The translations under genes were made by a program, and so were the position numbers. Below are positions 31,782 through 41,637 of a DNA stretch of 48,271 nucleotides, piece after piece. Below the pieces are notes generated by a model that made no database searches, was not told where the DNA came from, and was given only the letters and a program-made list of their open reading frames with translations. The first letter of the stretch is position 1; each line of letters opens with the position of its first letter. This stretch comes from an uncultured Methanomicrobiales archaeon (GTDB taxonomy: Archaea > Halobacteriota > Methanomicrobia > Methanomicrobiales > Methanospirillaceae), in the NCBI GenBank assembly GCA_903828975.1, contig CAIKOD010000015.1, positions 1 through 48,271 of the forward strand, read 5' to 3'.

Positions 31782-33084
31782 TCAGTACTTCGCTAATTTT
31801 CCCCCAGTGAATAATTAATTTTCACAACCCGCACCCTCAAAGATCAAATAAGACACCGCAAAGAACGTATTTCGGAAACGCCTTTAAGACATTTTCTTAT
31901 GCCTTCCCAGACAAAGATCCGGAACAATTCGAATCTGAACAGATCAGGATCAACATTACGCGGTCCACGCCGAAGTGGAGTAAAGAAAATCCATTGAAGA
32001 GACATCCAGATATTCTCCATGAGGAATGCAATAATCGCAAACAAAAACCGCAACGTCGGATTTCTGGACGTTGTAAAAGGTCGGATCTTGTTCCTTATCC
32101 TATATGAAGACTCAATCCCGAATCTTGATTTATAAGCATGGTACACTTTTTCCGGTGTCCACGAGAGTCCTGATACAACGTATCCGAAAGAGACCTTGCC
32201 TTTCTTTCCCGTTTTCCCTTTCAAATATCCGACCTTCACTACCAGGAGTACGTCTTTGGATTTGTTTTTGTTCCGGATCGTGTAATGCCGGAAACAGGAT
32301 TTAGGGACCTCCAATAGTGATTTCAGCATTTTGCCATGCTTTACAACGGGAATGATATATGGGATGCTATGTTCTGCGAGAAAATTCAATACATCAATCG
32401 AATAAAATCCCCGATCGAGACAGAGCACTTCGATCTTGTAGAACTGGGCCATGATGACATCAAGACATCGTTGAATGTAAAATGTCTTCAATTCCTTATT
32501 TTTTACCGGAAAAACGGCAAGTGTGAACCGTTTTCCTTTCTGAATTGCATATAGTGTGACGTAAGTATAGAATCTCGTTGTTGATGCCTTGGCCTCGGTT
32601 CGTCTGACAAAGTCGGTATTCTCTCCTCTAATCTCGCCATAATAAGGATCATCAGTGTAATCAATGGCAAATGTATACGATTTTCCTTGTTTTAGTATTG
32701 AATTGGGAAGATCCAAGAGGATCGATGATGCTTCCTCCTCAAGATCTTCACGGTTTAGTTTGGCAAGGTGGTATCTACAGGAGGTCTCACAAGGTACAGA
32801 ACTGAGAGAACTGCGAATAGAATGGATCGATTGCTTCTCTGCAGCCATTCCAACTAGCATTCGAATCAGGGTCTTTTGTTTAAGCTTTCCGTTGATAGGT
32901 ACTTTTATATGACTGTTCAGGACATCAACAACCAAATCAGAGCATTCTTTGGCTTTTAGAACCATTCCCTTATTGCGGGTGACCTTTGAAGGCATATTGG
33001 GCTGCCCGCTTAGTATTTAGATCTTTCCATCTACGTGCTACATCCGCGAATCTATTTTCTGAGCAAAATTTAGTGAACTACTGA
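31782..33084 (-). mobile_element. Insertion sequence of ISH3/IS4 type
   Basis: The element contains one transposase gene bounded by imperfect inverted repeats: TCAGTACTTCGCTAATTTT at the left (31782-31800) and, read inward from the right end at 33084, TCAGTAGTTCACTAAATTTT. They agree at 17 of about 20 positions with one gap. No clear target-site duplication is visible, so the exact edges may differ by a few bases. Length is about 1.3 kb. Confidence 0.75.
31844..32995 (-). CDS. DDE transposase (ISH3/IS4 family)
   Basis: The 383-residue transposase appears full length and uninterrupted. It has the DDE layout of archaeal ISH3 elements: first Asp in FAIDYTDDPYYGEI, second Asp in IEVLCLDRGFYSIDVLNFL, and the Glu in YKSRFGIESSYRIRN (the Y-x-x-R-F-x-I-E pattern). 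It would catalyse cut-and-paste movement of the surrounding element. Being intact with good terminal repeats, the element may be active. Confidence 0.9.
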   Translation of the reverse strand: MPSKVTRNKGMVLKAKECSDLVVDVLNSHIKVPINGKLKQKTLIRMLVGMAAEKQSIHSIRSSLSSVPCETSCRYHLAKLNREDLEEEASSILLDLPNSILKQGKSYTFAIDYTDDPYYGEIRGENTDFVRRTEAKASTTRFYTYVTLYAIQKGKRFTLAVFPVKNKELKTFYIQRCLDVIMAQFYKIEVLCLDRGFYSIDVLNFLAEHSIPYIIPVVKHGKMLKSLLEVPKSCFRHYTIRNKNKSKDVLLVVKVGYLKGKTGKKGKVSFGYVVSGLSWTPEKVYHAYKSRFGIESSYRIRNKIRPFTTSRNPTLRFLFAIIAFLMENIWMSLQWIFFTPLRRGPRNVDPDLFRFELFRIFVWEGIRKCLKGVSEIRSLRCLI

Positions 33085-33207
33085 TCCTATTATTTATTGA
33101 AAGTTGTTTTAACCGCTAAAAATGACTCCAATAAACTGAATTCACTAAAAGATTATTGGATCATACTGATCATCAATTCCAACAAAACCAATTTTCGCCA
33201 TAAAAAA

Positions 33208-34641
33208 TTAATACGCCCTGCCAAGGAGTGTTGTTGTACCCGGCTTCCCGCAGATAATGCAGTTCCCTTCAGTTTCATTCAGGTAAGGGGAACGTGCCTC
33301 TGTACCGAGTACACTTGCCCCGAGACGTTCCTCCATTACATCAGCACACCCGCGTTCCCCGCACCAGTTGACGACCGCTACTCCAAGGGCCAGGGCATTT
33401 ACCGCTTCTTCGACCGACACCGCATGGACAAGACACGATCGCATCTGGGATTCCGCACGCTCGCGGAGCCGTTCGTGAACCCCTCCAAGTACACTGTTGA
33501 CCCCGTTCACAAGGTCACTGATCAGGACGGCTGACCGTTCCCCTGTCCTTGTTACCACGGTCACCTGGCCGGCATCGATGTCTCTCGGCCCAACTTCAAG
33601 CCTGACGGGGACACCCCGCATCTCCCAGTAATAGTACTTGGCCCCTGGCCGCAGGTCACGGTTATCGGTTTTTACCCGGAAGCCTGCGGATTTCAGGGTG
33701 GATTCCACAGATAATGCTGCCGCTGCCACGTCATCTTTCCGTTTTCCGATGGTGATCGGGACAATCACGATTTGCACCGGGGCCATGCCAGGCGGGAGCA
33801 CCAGTCCCTTGTCATCGCCGTGGAGGCTGATCAGGGCGGCAATCGACCGTTCAGAAATCCCGTAACAGGTCTGGTACGCGTGGCGCTGCACCCCTTCCGG
33901 GTCCTCAAACGTAATCGAGAATGTCCGGGAGAAATGGTCCCCCAGGTGGTGCACGGTGCCGATCTGGAGCGTCTTCCCGTCGGGCATAATCGTGTCCACT
34001 GCCATCGTGTAGTCAGCACCCGGGAACTTGTCCCATTCCGGCCTCTTTGAGACAACGACCGGGATACAGAGTTTTGCATAGAATTCCTGGTAGAGAGTAA
34101 GGGCCTTTTCGACCTGGACCTCCGCCTGTTCCCAGGTGGCGTGGACCGTGTGGGCCTCCTTAAAAGAGGTAATCTCCCGGAGCCTGATAAGCGGGCGCGT
34201 ATGCTTCGTCTCGTACCGGAAGGTGTTCACGACCTGGTACAGCAGGATCGGCAGGTCCGCATGAGATCGGACCCATAGGGCATACATGGGGTATATGGCA
34301 GTTTCACTGGTGGGGCGGAGCGCAAGTGGTACATCGAGCAGGTCTTTTCCCCCGTGAGTTACCCAGTACACCTCGTCCTCGAACCCCTTGATGTGCTCTG
34401 CCTCCTTCATGAACTCCTGTTCCGGGATCAGGAGTGGGAACAGGGTTTCCTGGTGTTCCCGGTCCATCAGCTCGCGGAGCCAGGCATACACATGTTTCCT
34501 GATCGCAAACCCGTGGGGGTACCAGACATACAGCCCCTTGACCGGGTAGCGGACGTCCATGATCTCAGACTGCCACAGGAGATCATTGTACCATGCAGAA
34601 AAGTCTGTTTTGGGCGGTAATGCGCCGCGTTCTTCTTCCAT
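33208..34641 (-). CDS. proS: Prolyl-tRNA synthetase (archaeal/eukaryotic type)
   Basis: The 477-residue class II synthetase has motif 2 [20 protein letters not shown], the proline pocket ([14 protein letters not shown]) and motif 3 [20 protein letters not shown]. An anticodon-binding domain follows ([10 protein letters not shown]), and the C-terminal zinc-type extension has CGERGC and CIICGKP, ending in Tyr as in the archaeal/eukaryotic-type enzymes. It charges tRNA-Pro. It overlaps nothing and follows the spoIIM-like gene with a ten-base gap, so it may be the last gene of that operon. Confidence 0.95.
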   Translation of the reverse strand: MEEERGALPPKTDFSAWYNDLLWQSEIMDVRYPVKGLYVWYPHGFAIRKHVYAWLRELMDREHQETLFPLLIPEQEFMKEAEHIKGFEDEVYWVTHGGKDLLDVPLALRPTSETAIYPMYALWVRSHADLPILLYQVVNTFRYETKHTRPLIRLREITSFKEAHTVHATWEQAEVQVEKALTLYQEFYAKLCIPVVVSKRPEWDKFPGADYTMAVDTIMPDGKTLQIGTVHHLGDHFSRTFSITFEDPEGVQRHAYQTCYGISERSIAALISLHGDDKGLVLPPGMAPVQIVIVPITIGKRKDDVAAAALSVESTLKSAGFRVKTDNRDLRPGAKYYYWEMRGVPVRLEVGPRDIDAGQVTVVTRTGERSAVLISDLVNGVNSVLGGVHERLRERAESQMRSCLVHAVSVEEAVNALALGVAVVNWCGERGCADVMEERLGASVLGTEARSPYLNETEGNCIICGKPGTTTLLGRAY

Positions 34642-34651
34642 ACCCCACTCC

Positions 34652-35218
34652 TTATGTCACCAGACGTATGATTTCAGGCGTAATAAATGCCTCGACAAAC
34701 GCCGCGAGGAGGACAAGGGGGATGACATACATTACAAATTTCAGGCCGTGGTGCGCAGCCTCAACCGCTGCATCACCGGTCCCGCTCCATTCATCATAGA
34801 GCGATTTCGCAAGGAGGAAACCGAGCGCTCCTGACAGGATGAACGATGGGATCTCAAAAATGCCATGGGGTAAGATAGCGGCAAAAACAAAGACCATCCC
34901 CTTTTCTTCGCGCACCAGCTCCATGATCGAACCGATAATCAGACCATTCGTTGAGAGGATAAACAGGGATAATGCCCCGAAGGTCGCACCACCGAGAAAG
35001 AGCAGGAGACATGCCTGGAGGTTATTCAGGAACAATTTCACAAAAAGGAGTGGCGCAGGGTCTCCCACGATTTGCCCCACTACCGCATCCTTGAAAAGTG
35101 AAAGGAAATTTTGCCCGATTGACGGGTCCCTCACCGTCACAATTACACCCATCGTCAGCGAAACTGCAAAGATGACCAGGGTAAGCAGGAGCCCCTGGCT
35201 GAGTTTCCATTCAGACAT
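34652..35218 (-). CDS. SpoIIM/DUF95-family membrane protein
   Basis: The 188-residue protein has about five hydrophobic helices and the family segment [20 protein letters not shown], then [20 protein letters not shown] with the PHG-x-FE motif that defines stage II sporulation protein M-like proteins. In archaea these are integral membrane proteins of unknown role, unrelated to spores. Its start overlaps the end of the DUF63 gene by eight bases, so both are made together. Confidence 0.85.
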   Translation of the reverse strand: MSEWKLSQGLLLTLVIFAVSLTMGVIVTVRDPSIGQNFLSLFKDAVVGQIVGDPAPLLFVKLFLNNLQACLLLFLGGATFGALSLFILSTNGLIIGSIMELVREEKGMVFVFAAILPHGIFEIPSFILSGALGFLLAKSLYDEWSGTGDAAVEAAHHGLKFVMYVIPLVLLAAFVEAFITPEIIRLVT

Positions 35219-36056
35219 AGAACATCATCCTGATCATATCCCTTATCCCGGGGGCGAGCCCGACCACGATCATAGCGAGGACAATGAGGTGCCAGAGGTC
35301 TGTGCTCCCCTCGTGGCGGTACCGCTCGAGGATCCAGATCCCGGGGATAATTACCACGAGTTTGAGGGGGAACATCACAAAAGCGGTACCCGTCCACTCT
35401 ATCAGGCTCGACCCCACGACATGTTGTTCGATATAGGCCAGGGGGTGGAGGTCGATGCCATAACTGGTGGCACTTGCATCAAGGAGCTGCCCGAAAATGA
35501 GCACCTTGTAGAGAGGGTCAGAAACATATTCCCACCGGAACAGATATCGCAACGCGCCATATACGAGCAGGCTTGTAACGGCTGCAAGCGTGAGGATGAT
35601 GACGGCAACCTCCGGATGGATCACCCCGCGGGAGAGACCGAACGCAACAAGGATCGAAAATGCCACCACCGCTGCAACTGCACCAGTCCCGGCATACCAG
35701 GGGATATAATCCTTAATCACACCCTTTCGTGCGAGAGTCGTGGTAATGACGAGCACCCCCGCGGTAACAAAGAAAATAACAAAAAATATGAGCGGCGTCG
35801 TAAGGAAAAACTGCCAGTCCGAATTGATCAGGTGTGCGTCCTGCACGACCCTGATGACACCCCCAAACACCACGTAGGGAAGTGTGGCAAGGATGAACCG
35901 TCCGTCTACAGGGACCTTTGCATACCGCAGCCACTGATATACCGCGTAAACTCCGAGGATGAGAAATATTGCATAAGTCAGGGTTTCAACCGGGTTATAG
36001 GGCTGATCAAACCTGACCGGATCGATGTAGTATTTGTAGATGAATTCCCTAATCAT
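35211..36056 (-). CDS. DUF63-family membrane protein
   Basis: From the ATG at 36056 the protein has 281 residues and about eight transmembrane helices. Typical DUF63 segments are REFIYKYYIDPVRFDQPYNP at the N-terminus and LDASATSYGIDLHPLAYIEQ in the middle. The family is euryarchaeal and its function is unknown. A longer frame from 36137 runs into the divergent egsA gene and is not credible. The start codons of this gene and egsA as annotated are only 11 bases apart. Confidence 0.85.
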   Translation of the reverse strand: MIREFIYKYYIDPVRFDQPYNPVETLTYAIFLILGVYAVYQWLRYAKVPVDGRFILATLPYVVFGGVIRVVQDAHLINSDWQFFLTTPLIFFVIFFVTAGVLVITTTLARKGVIKDYIPWYAGTGAVAAVVAFSILVAFGLSRGVIHPEVAVIILTLAAVTSLLVYGALRYLFRWEYVSDPLYKVLIFGQLLDASATSYGIDLHPLAYIEQHVVGSSLIEWTGTAFVMFPLKLVVIIPGIWILERYRHEGSTDLWHLIVLAMIVVGLAPGIRDMIRMMFYV

Positions 36057-36067
36057 TTCTGATAAGA

Positions 36068-37147
36068 ATGAGCGCCGGAAGTATAAAAGTACTGAAAAAT
36101 AAAATTTTCGGGAAATCCAAGTGGATGCAGCTGCCAAGGGACGTTGTGATCGGGCATGACGTGCTCCCCCAGCTGCCAGATGTCTGTGAAGACCTCCGGA
36201 TAGGCCATTCCGTCCTCATCGTTTCCGGCGGCCATACCCGTGATATTGCAGGAGAGAGGGTCAGGGCACTCCTGGCTGACAATTATAAGATCGCCACCTT
36301 TACCGCTGAAACAATCAGCCCGGAAGTAATAAAACAGGCAGAAGTTGCTGCAAAGGAGGTGGATTTTCTCATCGGGGTAGGTGGTGGCCGGGTCATCGAT
36401 ACGGCAAAGATCACTGCCTATAACCTTGACCGCCAGTTTATCAGCATCCCTACCGCGGCCTCCCATGATGGAATCGCATCAGCACGGGCCAGTGTTCCAA
36501 CTGCAGAGGGGAGCGGGTCACTTGAAGCGCAGCCACCGATCGCGATTGTCGCCGATACCGGGATTATTGCCGCTGCACCACACCGCCTGCTTGCGGCCGG
36601 GTGTGCCGATATTATCTCAAATTACACCGCGATCCTTGACTGGGAACTCGCACACCGGTTGCGGGGAGAACCGGTATCAGAGTATGCAGTCGCCTTATCG
36701 AAAATGACCGCAGAACTGCTGATGAAAAATGCACATGTATTAAAACCCCATAACGAGGAGACTGCCTGGTTCGTAACAAGGGCACTCGTATCTTCCGGTG
36801 TCGCAATGAGCATTGCCGGTTCATCGAGGCCTGGCAGCGGTAGTGAGCACAAGTTCGGACACGCCCTTGAACGCCTCGCACCCGGTAAAGCACTCCACGG
36901 AGAGGCATGCGGTATCGGGACCATCATTGCAATGTACCTGCACGGCGGGGACTGGAAAACCATCAGGGAAGCATTACGAAGCGTTGGTGCCCCGGTCACA
37001 CCTGCTGAACTTGGAATTCCGGACTCGGTCGCGGTGAACGCGCTCCTGATGGCAAAGACTATCCGCCCGGAACGCTTCACCATACTTGATATGGGGCTGA
37101 CAGAGGAATCTGCATGGGAACTCGTAAGAATGCTCTACCTGGATTGA
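36068..37147 (+). CDS. egsA: sn-glycerol-1-phosphate dehydrogenase
   Basis: The 359-residue enzyme reduces dihydroxyacetone phosphate to sn-glycerol-1-phosphate, the backbone of archaeal lipids. The NAD-binding GVGGGRVIDTAK is followed by the zinc-binding residues in PTAASHDGIASARAS (Asp), GSEHKFGHALE (His) and LHGEACGIG (His). The start at 36068 is uncertain: a TATA-like TATAAAAG at 36082-36089 lies inside it, which would suit a start at the ATG at 36125 (MQLPRDVVIGHD); yet FGKSKW just before also looks conserved. It overlaps the UPF0179 gene by 34 bases. Confidence 0.95.
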   Translation: MSAGSIKVLKNKIFGKSKWMQLPRDVVIGHDVLPQLPDVCEDLRIGHSVLIVSGGHTRDIAGERVRALLADNYKIATFTAETISPEVIKQAEVAAKEVDFLIGVGGGRVIDTAKITAYNLDRQFISIPTAASHDGIASARASVPTAEGSGSLEAQPPIAIVADTGIIAAAPHRLLAAGCADIISNYTAILDWELAHRLRGEPVSEYAVALSKMTAELLMKNAHVLKPHNEETAWFVTRALVSSGVAMSIAGSSRPGSGSEHKFGHALERLAPGKALHGEACGIGTIIAMYLHGGDWKTIREALRSVGAPVTPAELGIPDSVAVNALLMAKTIRPERFTILDMGLTEESAWELVRMLYLD

Positions 37148-37599
37148 AAGGGGCGGCTGAGGCAAAGCCGAAGGTCACCCTGATCGGGTCCGGGCTTGCA
37201 AAACCCGGGCTCGAATTTGTCTATGAAGGATCGCTCGATGAATGCAAACCCTGCATAGTGAAAAAGGCCTGCAATAACTTAAAAGAAGGCAAACGGTACC
37301 GGATCGTCAAAGTGCGGCCGACAAAGCATGAATGCCTGATCCACAGGAACGGTACCTTTGCGGTTGAAGTGGTGGAGGCCCCGATCGCGGCCCTTTTAAG
37401 CGCAGAAATGGTGATAAAAAACAGCAGGATCAACTACGAATATACATGCAATAATGAAGACTGCAAAAGTTACGGCCTTTGCCACCCTGACGGGATCGTC
37501 GAGGGTGAAAAATATGTCATCGTGGAAGTGATTGGCAACGCCCCGGACCCCTGTGAGAAAGGGCGGACGCTCCAGCTTGTTAACCTGATGTCCCCCTGA
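37114..37599 (+). CDS. UPF0179-family cysteine-rich protein
   Basis: The 161-residue protein contains VTLIGSGLAKPGLEFVYEGS, then CKPCIVKKACNNLKEGKRYR and CNNEDCKSYGLCHPDG, which together give seven Cys in the UPF0179 pattern and probably bind a metal or an Fe-S cluster. The family is archaeal and uncharacterised. Its first ~20 residues overlap the end of egsA in another frame, so the true start could be a little later, but translational coupling with egsA is likely in any case. Confidence 0.85.
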   Translation: MGTRKNALPGLKGAAEAKPKVTLIGSGLAKPGLEFVYEGSLDECKPCIVKKACNNLKEGKRYRIVKVRPTKHECLIHRNGTFAVEVVEAPIAALLSAEMVIKNSRINYEYTCNNEDCKSYGLCHPDGIVEGEKYVIVEVIGNAPDPCEKGRTLQLVNLMSP

Positions 37600-37660
37600 T
37601 TAGGACTTTTTTCCATAAGGGGCTGGAATAATCCCTTTTTTCCTCATCGATGGAATGTTA

Positions 37661-38557
37661 TCATGTTTTCAGTTGTTGTGATACCACCCAGAGCCTCGCC
37701 CCGAGTGATGTGATCTTCCCGAGGTCCTGGAGGTTCACGAGCCACCGGCCGGGGATGTCCCCCACACCAGACCAGGCACCGGCAAGGGCTCCTGCAACTG
37801 CACCAATCGTATCAGTATCGCCCCCGAGGCTGATCGCCCGGACAATCGTCTCTTCAAATGACCGGCTGTCCATAAAGACCGTGAGCGCTGCATGCGTGGC
37901 AAGGAGCGCATCGAGGCCGGGTTCCGGATCGGACCGGTGATAAGCCCCGAGAACCCTGATGACTTCATCGTCGTTGCAGCGGTGAAGGGCACGGGAAAAG
38001 GCCCCGGTGCGCGAAAAACCGCGGCACATGTCTGATATCATCTGGTTCACCCATGCCGAACACTCGGCTGCCGTCCCGTCATGGTGGGTCAGTTGTGAGC
38101 ACCGGATGCTCACCTCGCGCAGGGGAGGCCCGGAAAAAAAAATTCCTACCGGCGCACCCCTCATTACACTCCCGTTACTGCGGCTGCCCCCGCTTCTTCT
38201 ATGGACGATCTCTGCGGCACGGTCAGGAGGAACACCCGACTGCACCAGATCAAAGACGGATCGTGAAGTAGGACCGTAAAATTCAGGATATCGTAAATAC
38301 CCGTCAATAAGGCGCTGCATGAGATCATTCTGGCAGAAGTCCCTGCAATGGATGAGTGATTCTGCGACGGCGATTGCCTGGAGCGTATCATCAGTATAAC
38401 AGCCGGCATTTCGCATACGTGGCCCGTTGCCATGCATTTCGGTTACAGGTCTCAGGGGAGGGGGGTACCCCTCAAAGGGCGCACCCATTGCATCCCCAAT
38501 TGCGAGTCCCGTAAGGGCTCCCACCGCGCTCACACCACCCGATATAAAGGTCACCAA
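37661..38557 (-). CDS. ADP-ribosylglycohydrolase-family protein (DraG-like)
   Basis: The protein of up to 298 residues has the family order: GLAIGDAMGAPFEGYPP near the start, YTDDTLQAIAVAESL with the Asp pair of the di-magnesium site, SNGSVMRGAPVGIFF, and GGDTDTIGAVAGALAGAW with the closing acidic metal ligands. It should remove ADP-ribose from a protein or small molecule. The frame begins with TTG 38557; a GTG at 38524 (MGALTGLAIGDAMG) after GGTGGTGTGAG looks a better start. It is alone between convergent and divergent neighbours. Confidence 0.85.
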   Translation of the reverse strand: MVTFISGGVSAVGALTGLAIGDAMGAPFEGYPPPLRPVTEMHGNGPRMRNAGCYTDDTLQAIAVAESLIHCRDFCQNDLMQRLIDGYLRYPEFYGPTSRSVFDLVQSGVPPDRAAEIVHRRSGGSRSNGSVMRGAPVGIFFSGPPLREVSIRCSQLTHHDGTAAECSAWVNQMISDMCRGFSRTGAFSRALHRCNDDEVIRVLGAYHRSDPEPGLDALLATHAALTVFMDSRSFEETIVRAISLGGDTDTIGAVAGALAGAWSGVGDIPGRWLVNLQDLGKITSLGARLWVVSQQLKT

Positions 38558-38607
38558 TAAGATATATCTGCTCCCGGAAATAGTAAATTTTGAGGAAAGG
38601 TGATAGT

Positions 38608-38874
38608 GTGCAAAAGGAAGAATTGCTGCATTTACACATGCTGATGGTGCATATTAAAAAATACTACGAGAACATCACCAATGATGAAATTCCAACAGGA
38701 CGCTATAGTGCGCTCGAAATCTCTCCTGTCCACATCCACAAAAACAAGAAGTGTCATAAGGATGCGATCCTCGCCCTCGGGGATGAGATCGTGGCCCATG
38801 TGAAACTTCAGCAGCCCATGATGGTGGACTATACCTCGGACACTGCGCAGGGCAAGATCGCGGCTGAACATTAA
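38608..38874 (+). CDS. UPF0058-family protein
   Basis: The 88-residue protein begins with GTG at 38608 (QKEELLHLHMLMVHIKKYYE), preceded by GAGGAAAGGTGATAG. It has the typical UPF0058 segment FYSALEISPVHIHKNKKCHK in slightly varied form (GRYSALEIS). The fold is helical; function unknown, though it is conserved in euryarchaea next to information-processing genes. It lies seven bases before elp3 and begins the long co-directional run. Confidence 0.85.
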   Translation: MQKEELLHLHMLMVHIKKYYENITNDEIPTGRYSALEISPVHIHKNKKCHKDAILALGDEIVAHVKLQQPMMVDYTSDTAQGKIAAEH

Positions 38875-38881
38875 TCCCGAG

Positions 38882-40489
38882 ATGGACGAACTTTTAATCT
38901 GCAGGGAAATAATTTCCCTCTTCTTCTCCCGTGATGACCTTGATATCAGCCAGGCACGGATCGAGGTCTGCAGGAAATATAAACTCAGGATAGTCCCGAA
39001 AAATTCTCTCCTGCTTTCGTATGCACTTCCGGAGGAGCGCGAGATCCTTCGTCTTGTACTCCGGGTAAAACCGACAAGGACACTATCAGGCGTCGCGCCG
39101 GTCGCCGTCATGACATCTCCCTCCCCCTGCCCGCATGGAAAATGCCTCCCCTGCCCGGGCGGTCCTGACCACCCGTTCCATTCACCCCAGAGCTATACGG
39201 GTGAGGAGCCTGCAGCTATTCGTGGCAGGGAACACCAGTATGACCCGTATCAACAGGTAATAGCCCGGCTTTCGCAGTTTGAGACCCTTGGTCACCATGT
39301 AGGGAAGGCAGAACTGATCGTGATGGGGGGGACCATAACAGCGCGCCCAGAGGAATACCAGGAGTGGTTTGTCACCAGGTGCATCCAGGCAATGAATGAC
39401 TATGACACCCCAACAATATCCAACCCCGGACTCCAGCCAACCGGAGAAACGGGTGTGCAGCAGGTGGAGGTCAACCGGGATCCCGTGTTTCTTGCCAACG
39501 AACACGCCCGGGTGCGGTGTGTCGCCATCACGTTTGAGACCCGCCCTGACTGGTGCAGGAAAGAGCATATTGAGTCGATGCTCGACCTTGGTGTGACGAA
39601 AGTTGAAATCGGGGTCCAGCATGTCGACGATGAGATCCTGGCCTTCAACCGCCGGGGTTGCACAGTACATGATACCGCAGAGGCTAACCAGCTCCTCAGG
39701 GATGCCGGCCTCAAAGTCGGGTTTCATATCATGCCAAATCTCCCGGGGAGCAGCATTGAAAAGGACAGGGAACTGTTCAGGACGTTATTCGATGACCCAC
39801 GCTTCAGGCCAGATTTCCTGAAAATCTATCCTACGCTTGTCACACCGGGATCAGAGATCGAAGCACTCTGGAAAGAAGGCAGGTATTCACCCTACAGCGA
39901 GGAAGAGCTTATCGACCTCATCGCCTATGGCAAATCGCTCCTTCCGGTCTATGTCCGTCTGCAGCGGATCCAGCGTGATATCCCTGCCAAACTAATCGTC
40001 GCAGGATCAAAGCACAGTAATTTCCGGCAGCTGGCGTCTGACAGGCTCATCGCCGATGGCGGACAGTGCCGTTGTATCCGTTGCCGTGAGATCGGGAGGC
40101 ATCCTTCCGGGGAGATACCGGAGCTCCTTACCGAGACCTACGAGTGCGCCGGGGGCACTGAACACTTTATCTCGTCAGTTGCCGGGGACTCACTTGTCGG
40201 CTTTGCGCGGCTCCGGTTCCCTGGCACAATCTTCAGGAAAGAGCTGAAGGGAAGTGCATTGCTCCGTGAGCTCCATGTATACGGGAGCATCGTCCCAATC
40301 GGCCATGATCCATCAGGAGGGGAGCAGCAGCACCGCAGTACCGGGTCTTCCCTGCTTTCCGCTGCAGAAGATATCGCACGAGGGCAGGGGTTCGGGAGGA
40401 TCTCGATCATGAGCGGGATCGGGGTCAGGCCTTATTACCGGAACCATGGTTATGAGCGGGCAGGCCCATATATGCAGAAGGGACTCTGA
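38882..40489 (+). CDS. elp3: Archaeal Elp3 tRNA U34 carboxymethyl-modifying enzyme
   Basis: The 535-residue protein combines a radical-SAM domain, with the Fe-S cluster motif CPHGKCLPC (C-x4-C-x2-C, about residues 82-90), and a C-terminal GNAT acetyltransferase-like domain (about 390-535) ending GIGVRPYYRNHGYERAGPYM. Elp3 uses SAM and acetyl-CoA to make cm5U at wobble position 34 of tRNAs; archaeal Elp3 acts without the other Elongator subunits. Its last base overlaps the ATG of priS. Confidence 0.95.
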   Translation: MDELLICREIISLFFSRDDLDISQARIEVCRKYKLRIVPKNSLLLSYALPEEREILRLVLRVKPTRTLSGVAPVAVMTSPSPCPHGKCLPCPGGPDHPFHSPQSYTGEEPAAIRGREHQYDPYQQVIARLSQFETLGHHVGKAELIVMGGTITARPEEYQEWFVTRCIQAMNDYDTPTISNPGLQPTGETGVQQVEVNRDPVFLANEHARVRCVAITFETRPDWCRKEHIESMLDLGVTKVEIGVQHVDDEILAFNRRGCTVHDTAEANQLLRDAGLKVGFHIMPNLPGSSIEKDRELFRTLFDDPRFRPDFLKIYPTLVTPGSEIEALWKEGRYSPYSEEELIDLIAYGKSLLPVYVRLQRIQRDIPAKLIVAGSKHSNFRQLASDRLIADGGQCRCIRCREIGRHPSGEIPELLTETYECAGGTEHFISSVAGDSLVGFARLRFPGTIFRKELKGSALLRELHVYGSIVPIGHDPSGGEQQHRSTGSSLLSAAEDIARGQGFGRISIMSGIGVRPYYRNHGYERAGPYMQKGL

Positions 40490-41634
40490 TGAAATCGGCA
40501 ACCCTCGAATTCCTGAGGCAGCGGTTCTCTGACTATTACCGAAAGGAGACGATTATCCCCCCCTCGTCCCTTTCCCAGCGGGAATGGGGGTTCGTTATGT
40601 TCGATGCTTCAGGAGAGACACGGATGCGACGCCACATCGCTTTCGGGAGCACCCAGGAGATCGGGGAGTATGTGCGGTCGATCACCCCTGCGCACATCTA
40701 CTATTCAAGCGCCTATTACGAGACTCCTGGCGCACCAACAATGGACACAAAGCACTGGGCAGGTGCTGACCTGATCTTTGACCTTGATGCCGACCACATT
40801 ATCAGGGGGGCCTATGATGTAATGCTCACCCGCGTTCGGGAAGAGACTATAAAACTGCTCGCGATGCTGACCGATGAGCTCGGTTTTTCAGAGAAACTGA
40901 TCGAGGTGGTCTTTTCGGGTGGCAGGGGGTACCACATTCACGTGAAAGACCTTGCAGTCCGGGGATGGGGGAGTGCGGAACGTCGTGAACTGATTGATTA
41001 TGTCTGCGGGACTGGGATCGACCCCGGGCATATCCTCGCAGTCCGTTCACCTTCACCCCGCGGATGGCGGCGGCGTTATATAGCTGCGATGTCCGAGTAT
41101 CTTTCATGGTTGCAGGACCTGCCCGTGGAGGAGGCAATGGCTGAACTCGAACGGCTGGAAGGGGTAGGGGAGGCGTCAGCGGAGCGGTTTCTTGCAGCAG
41201 CCCCGGATATGCTCAGGAAGATCAATGAGGGCATCCCGGTCAACCAGAATGACCGCGTTATCTGGCCGGTCATCCGGGCCCTGACCTCGGCACCGGATGG
41301 AGCATTTGCCACCAGGCTGAAACAGAAAGCGGCCCTTGCCGACGAACCCGTGACAACCGATGTGAAACGCCTGATACGACTGCCAACCTCACTGCACGGT
41401 GGAAGCGGGTTCCGGGTGACACCACTCTCACCCGGTGAGCTCGCGGATTTCGATCCTCTTGTCGACGCGGTCGTCTTTGGCACAAAGGGCATCATGGTTG
41501 ACTGCGCGATAAAGAGTTCAATGAAAATTCTTGGGAACAGCTACGCACTTGAAAAGTCGACCGTTACCGTTCCCGAGGCCCTTGCGGTGTTTCTCTGCTG
41601 CAGGGGCCTGGCAGAGATATCAGGGGGTGGATAA
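40489..41634 (+). CDS. priS: DNA primase small (catalytic) subunit
   Basis: The 381-residue protein has the catalytic DLIFDLDADH motif (about 90-99) with the metal-binding Asp residues, SGGRGYHIHV with the phosphate-binding His, and LPTSLHGGSGFRV near the C-terminus. It synthesises primers with PriL at archaeal replication forks. It overlaps elp3 by one base and is followed by the GINS gene after three bases, joining two replication factors in one transcript. Confidence 0.95.
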   Translation: MKSATLEFLRQRFSDYYRKETIIPPSSLSQREWGFVMFDASGETRMRRHIAFGSTQEIGEYVRSITPAHIYYSSAYYETPGAPTMDTKHWAGADLIFDLDADHIIRGAYDVMLTRVREETIKLLAMLTDELGFSEKLIEVVFSGGRGYHIHVKDLAVRGWGSAERRELIDYVCGTGIDPGHILAVRSPSPRGWRRRYIAAMSEYLSWLQDLPVEEAMAELERLEGVGEASAERFLAAAPDMLRKINEGIPVNQNDRVIWPVIRALTSAPDGAFATRLKQKAALADEPVTTDVKRLIRLPTSLHGGSGFRVTPLSPGELADFDPLVDAVVFGTKGIMVDCAIKSSMKILGNSYALEKSTVTVPEALAVFLCCRGLAEISGGG

Positions 41635-41637
41635 GCC

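Noticed and set aside
31581-31818. Open frames over the GC-rich hairpin region
   Set aside because: They are explained by the inverted repeats and Gly/Pro-rich composition on both strands.
34839-36062. 407-codon plus-strand open frame
   Set aside because: It is antisense to the SpoIIM-like and DUF63 genes, has the composition of a frame shadow, and matches no family.
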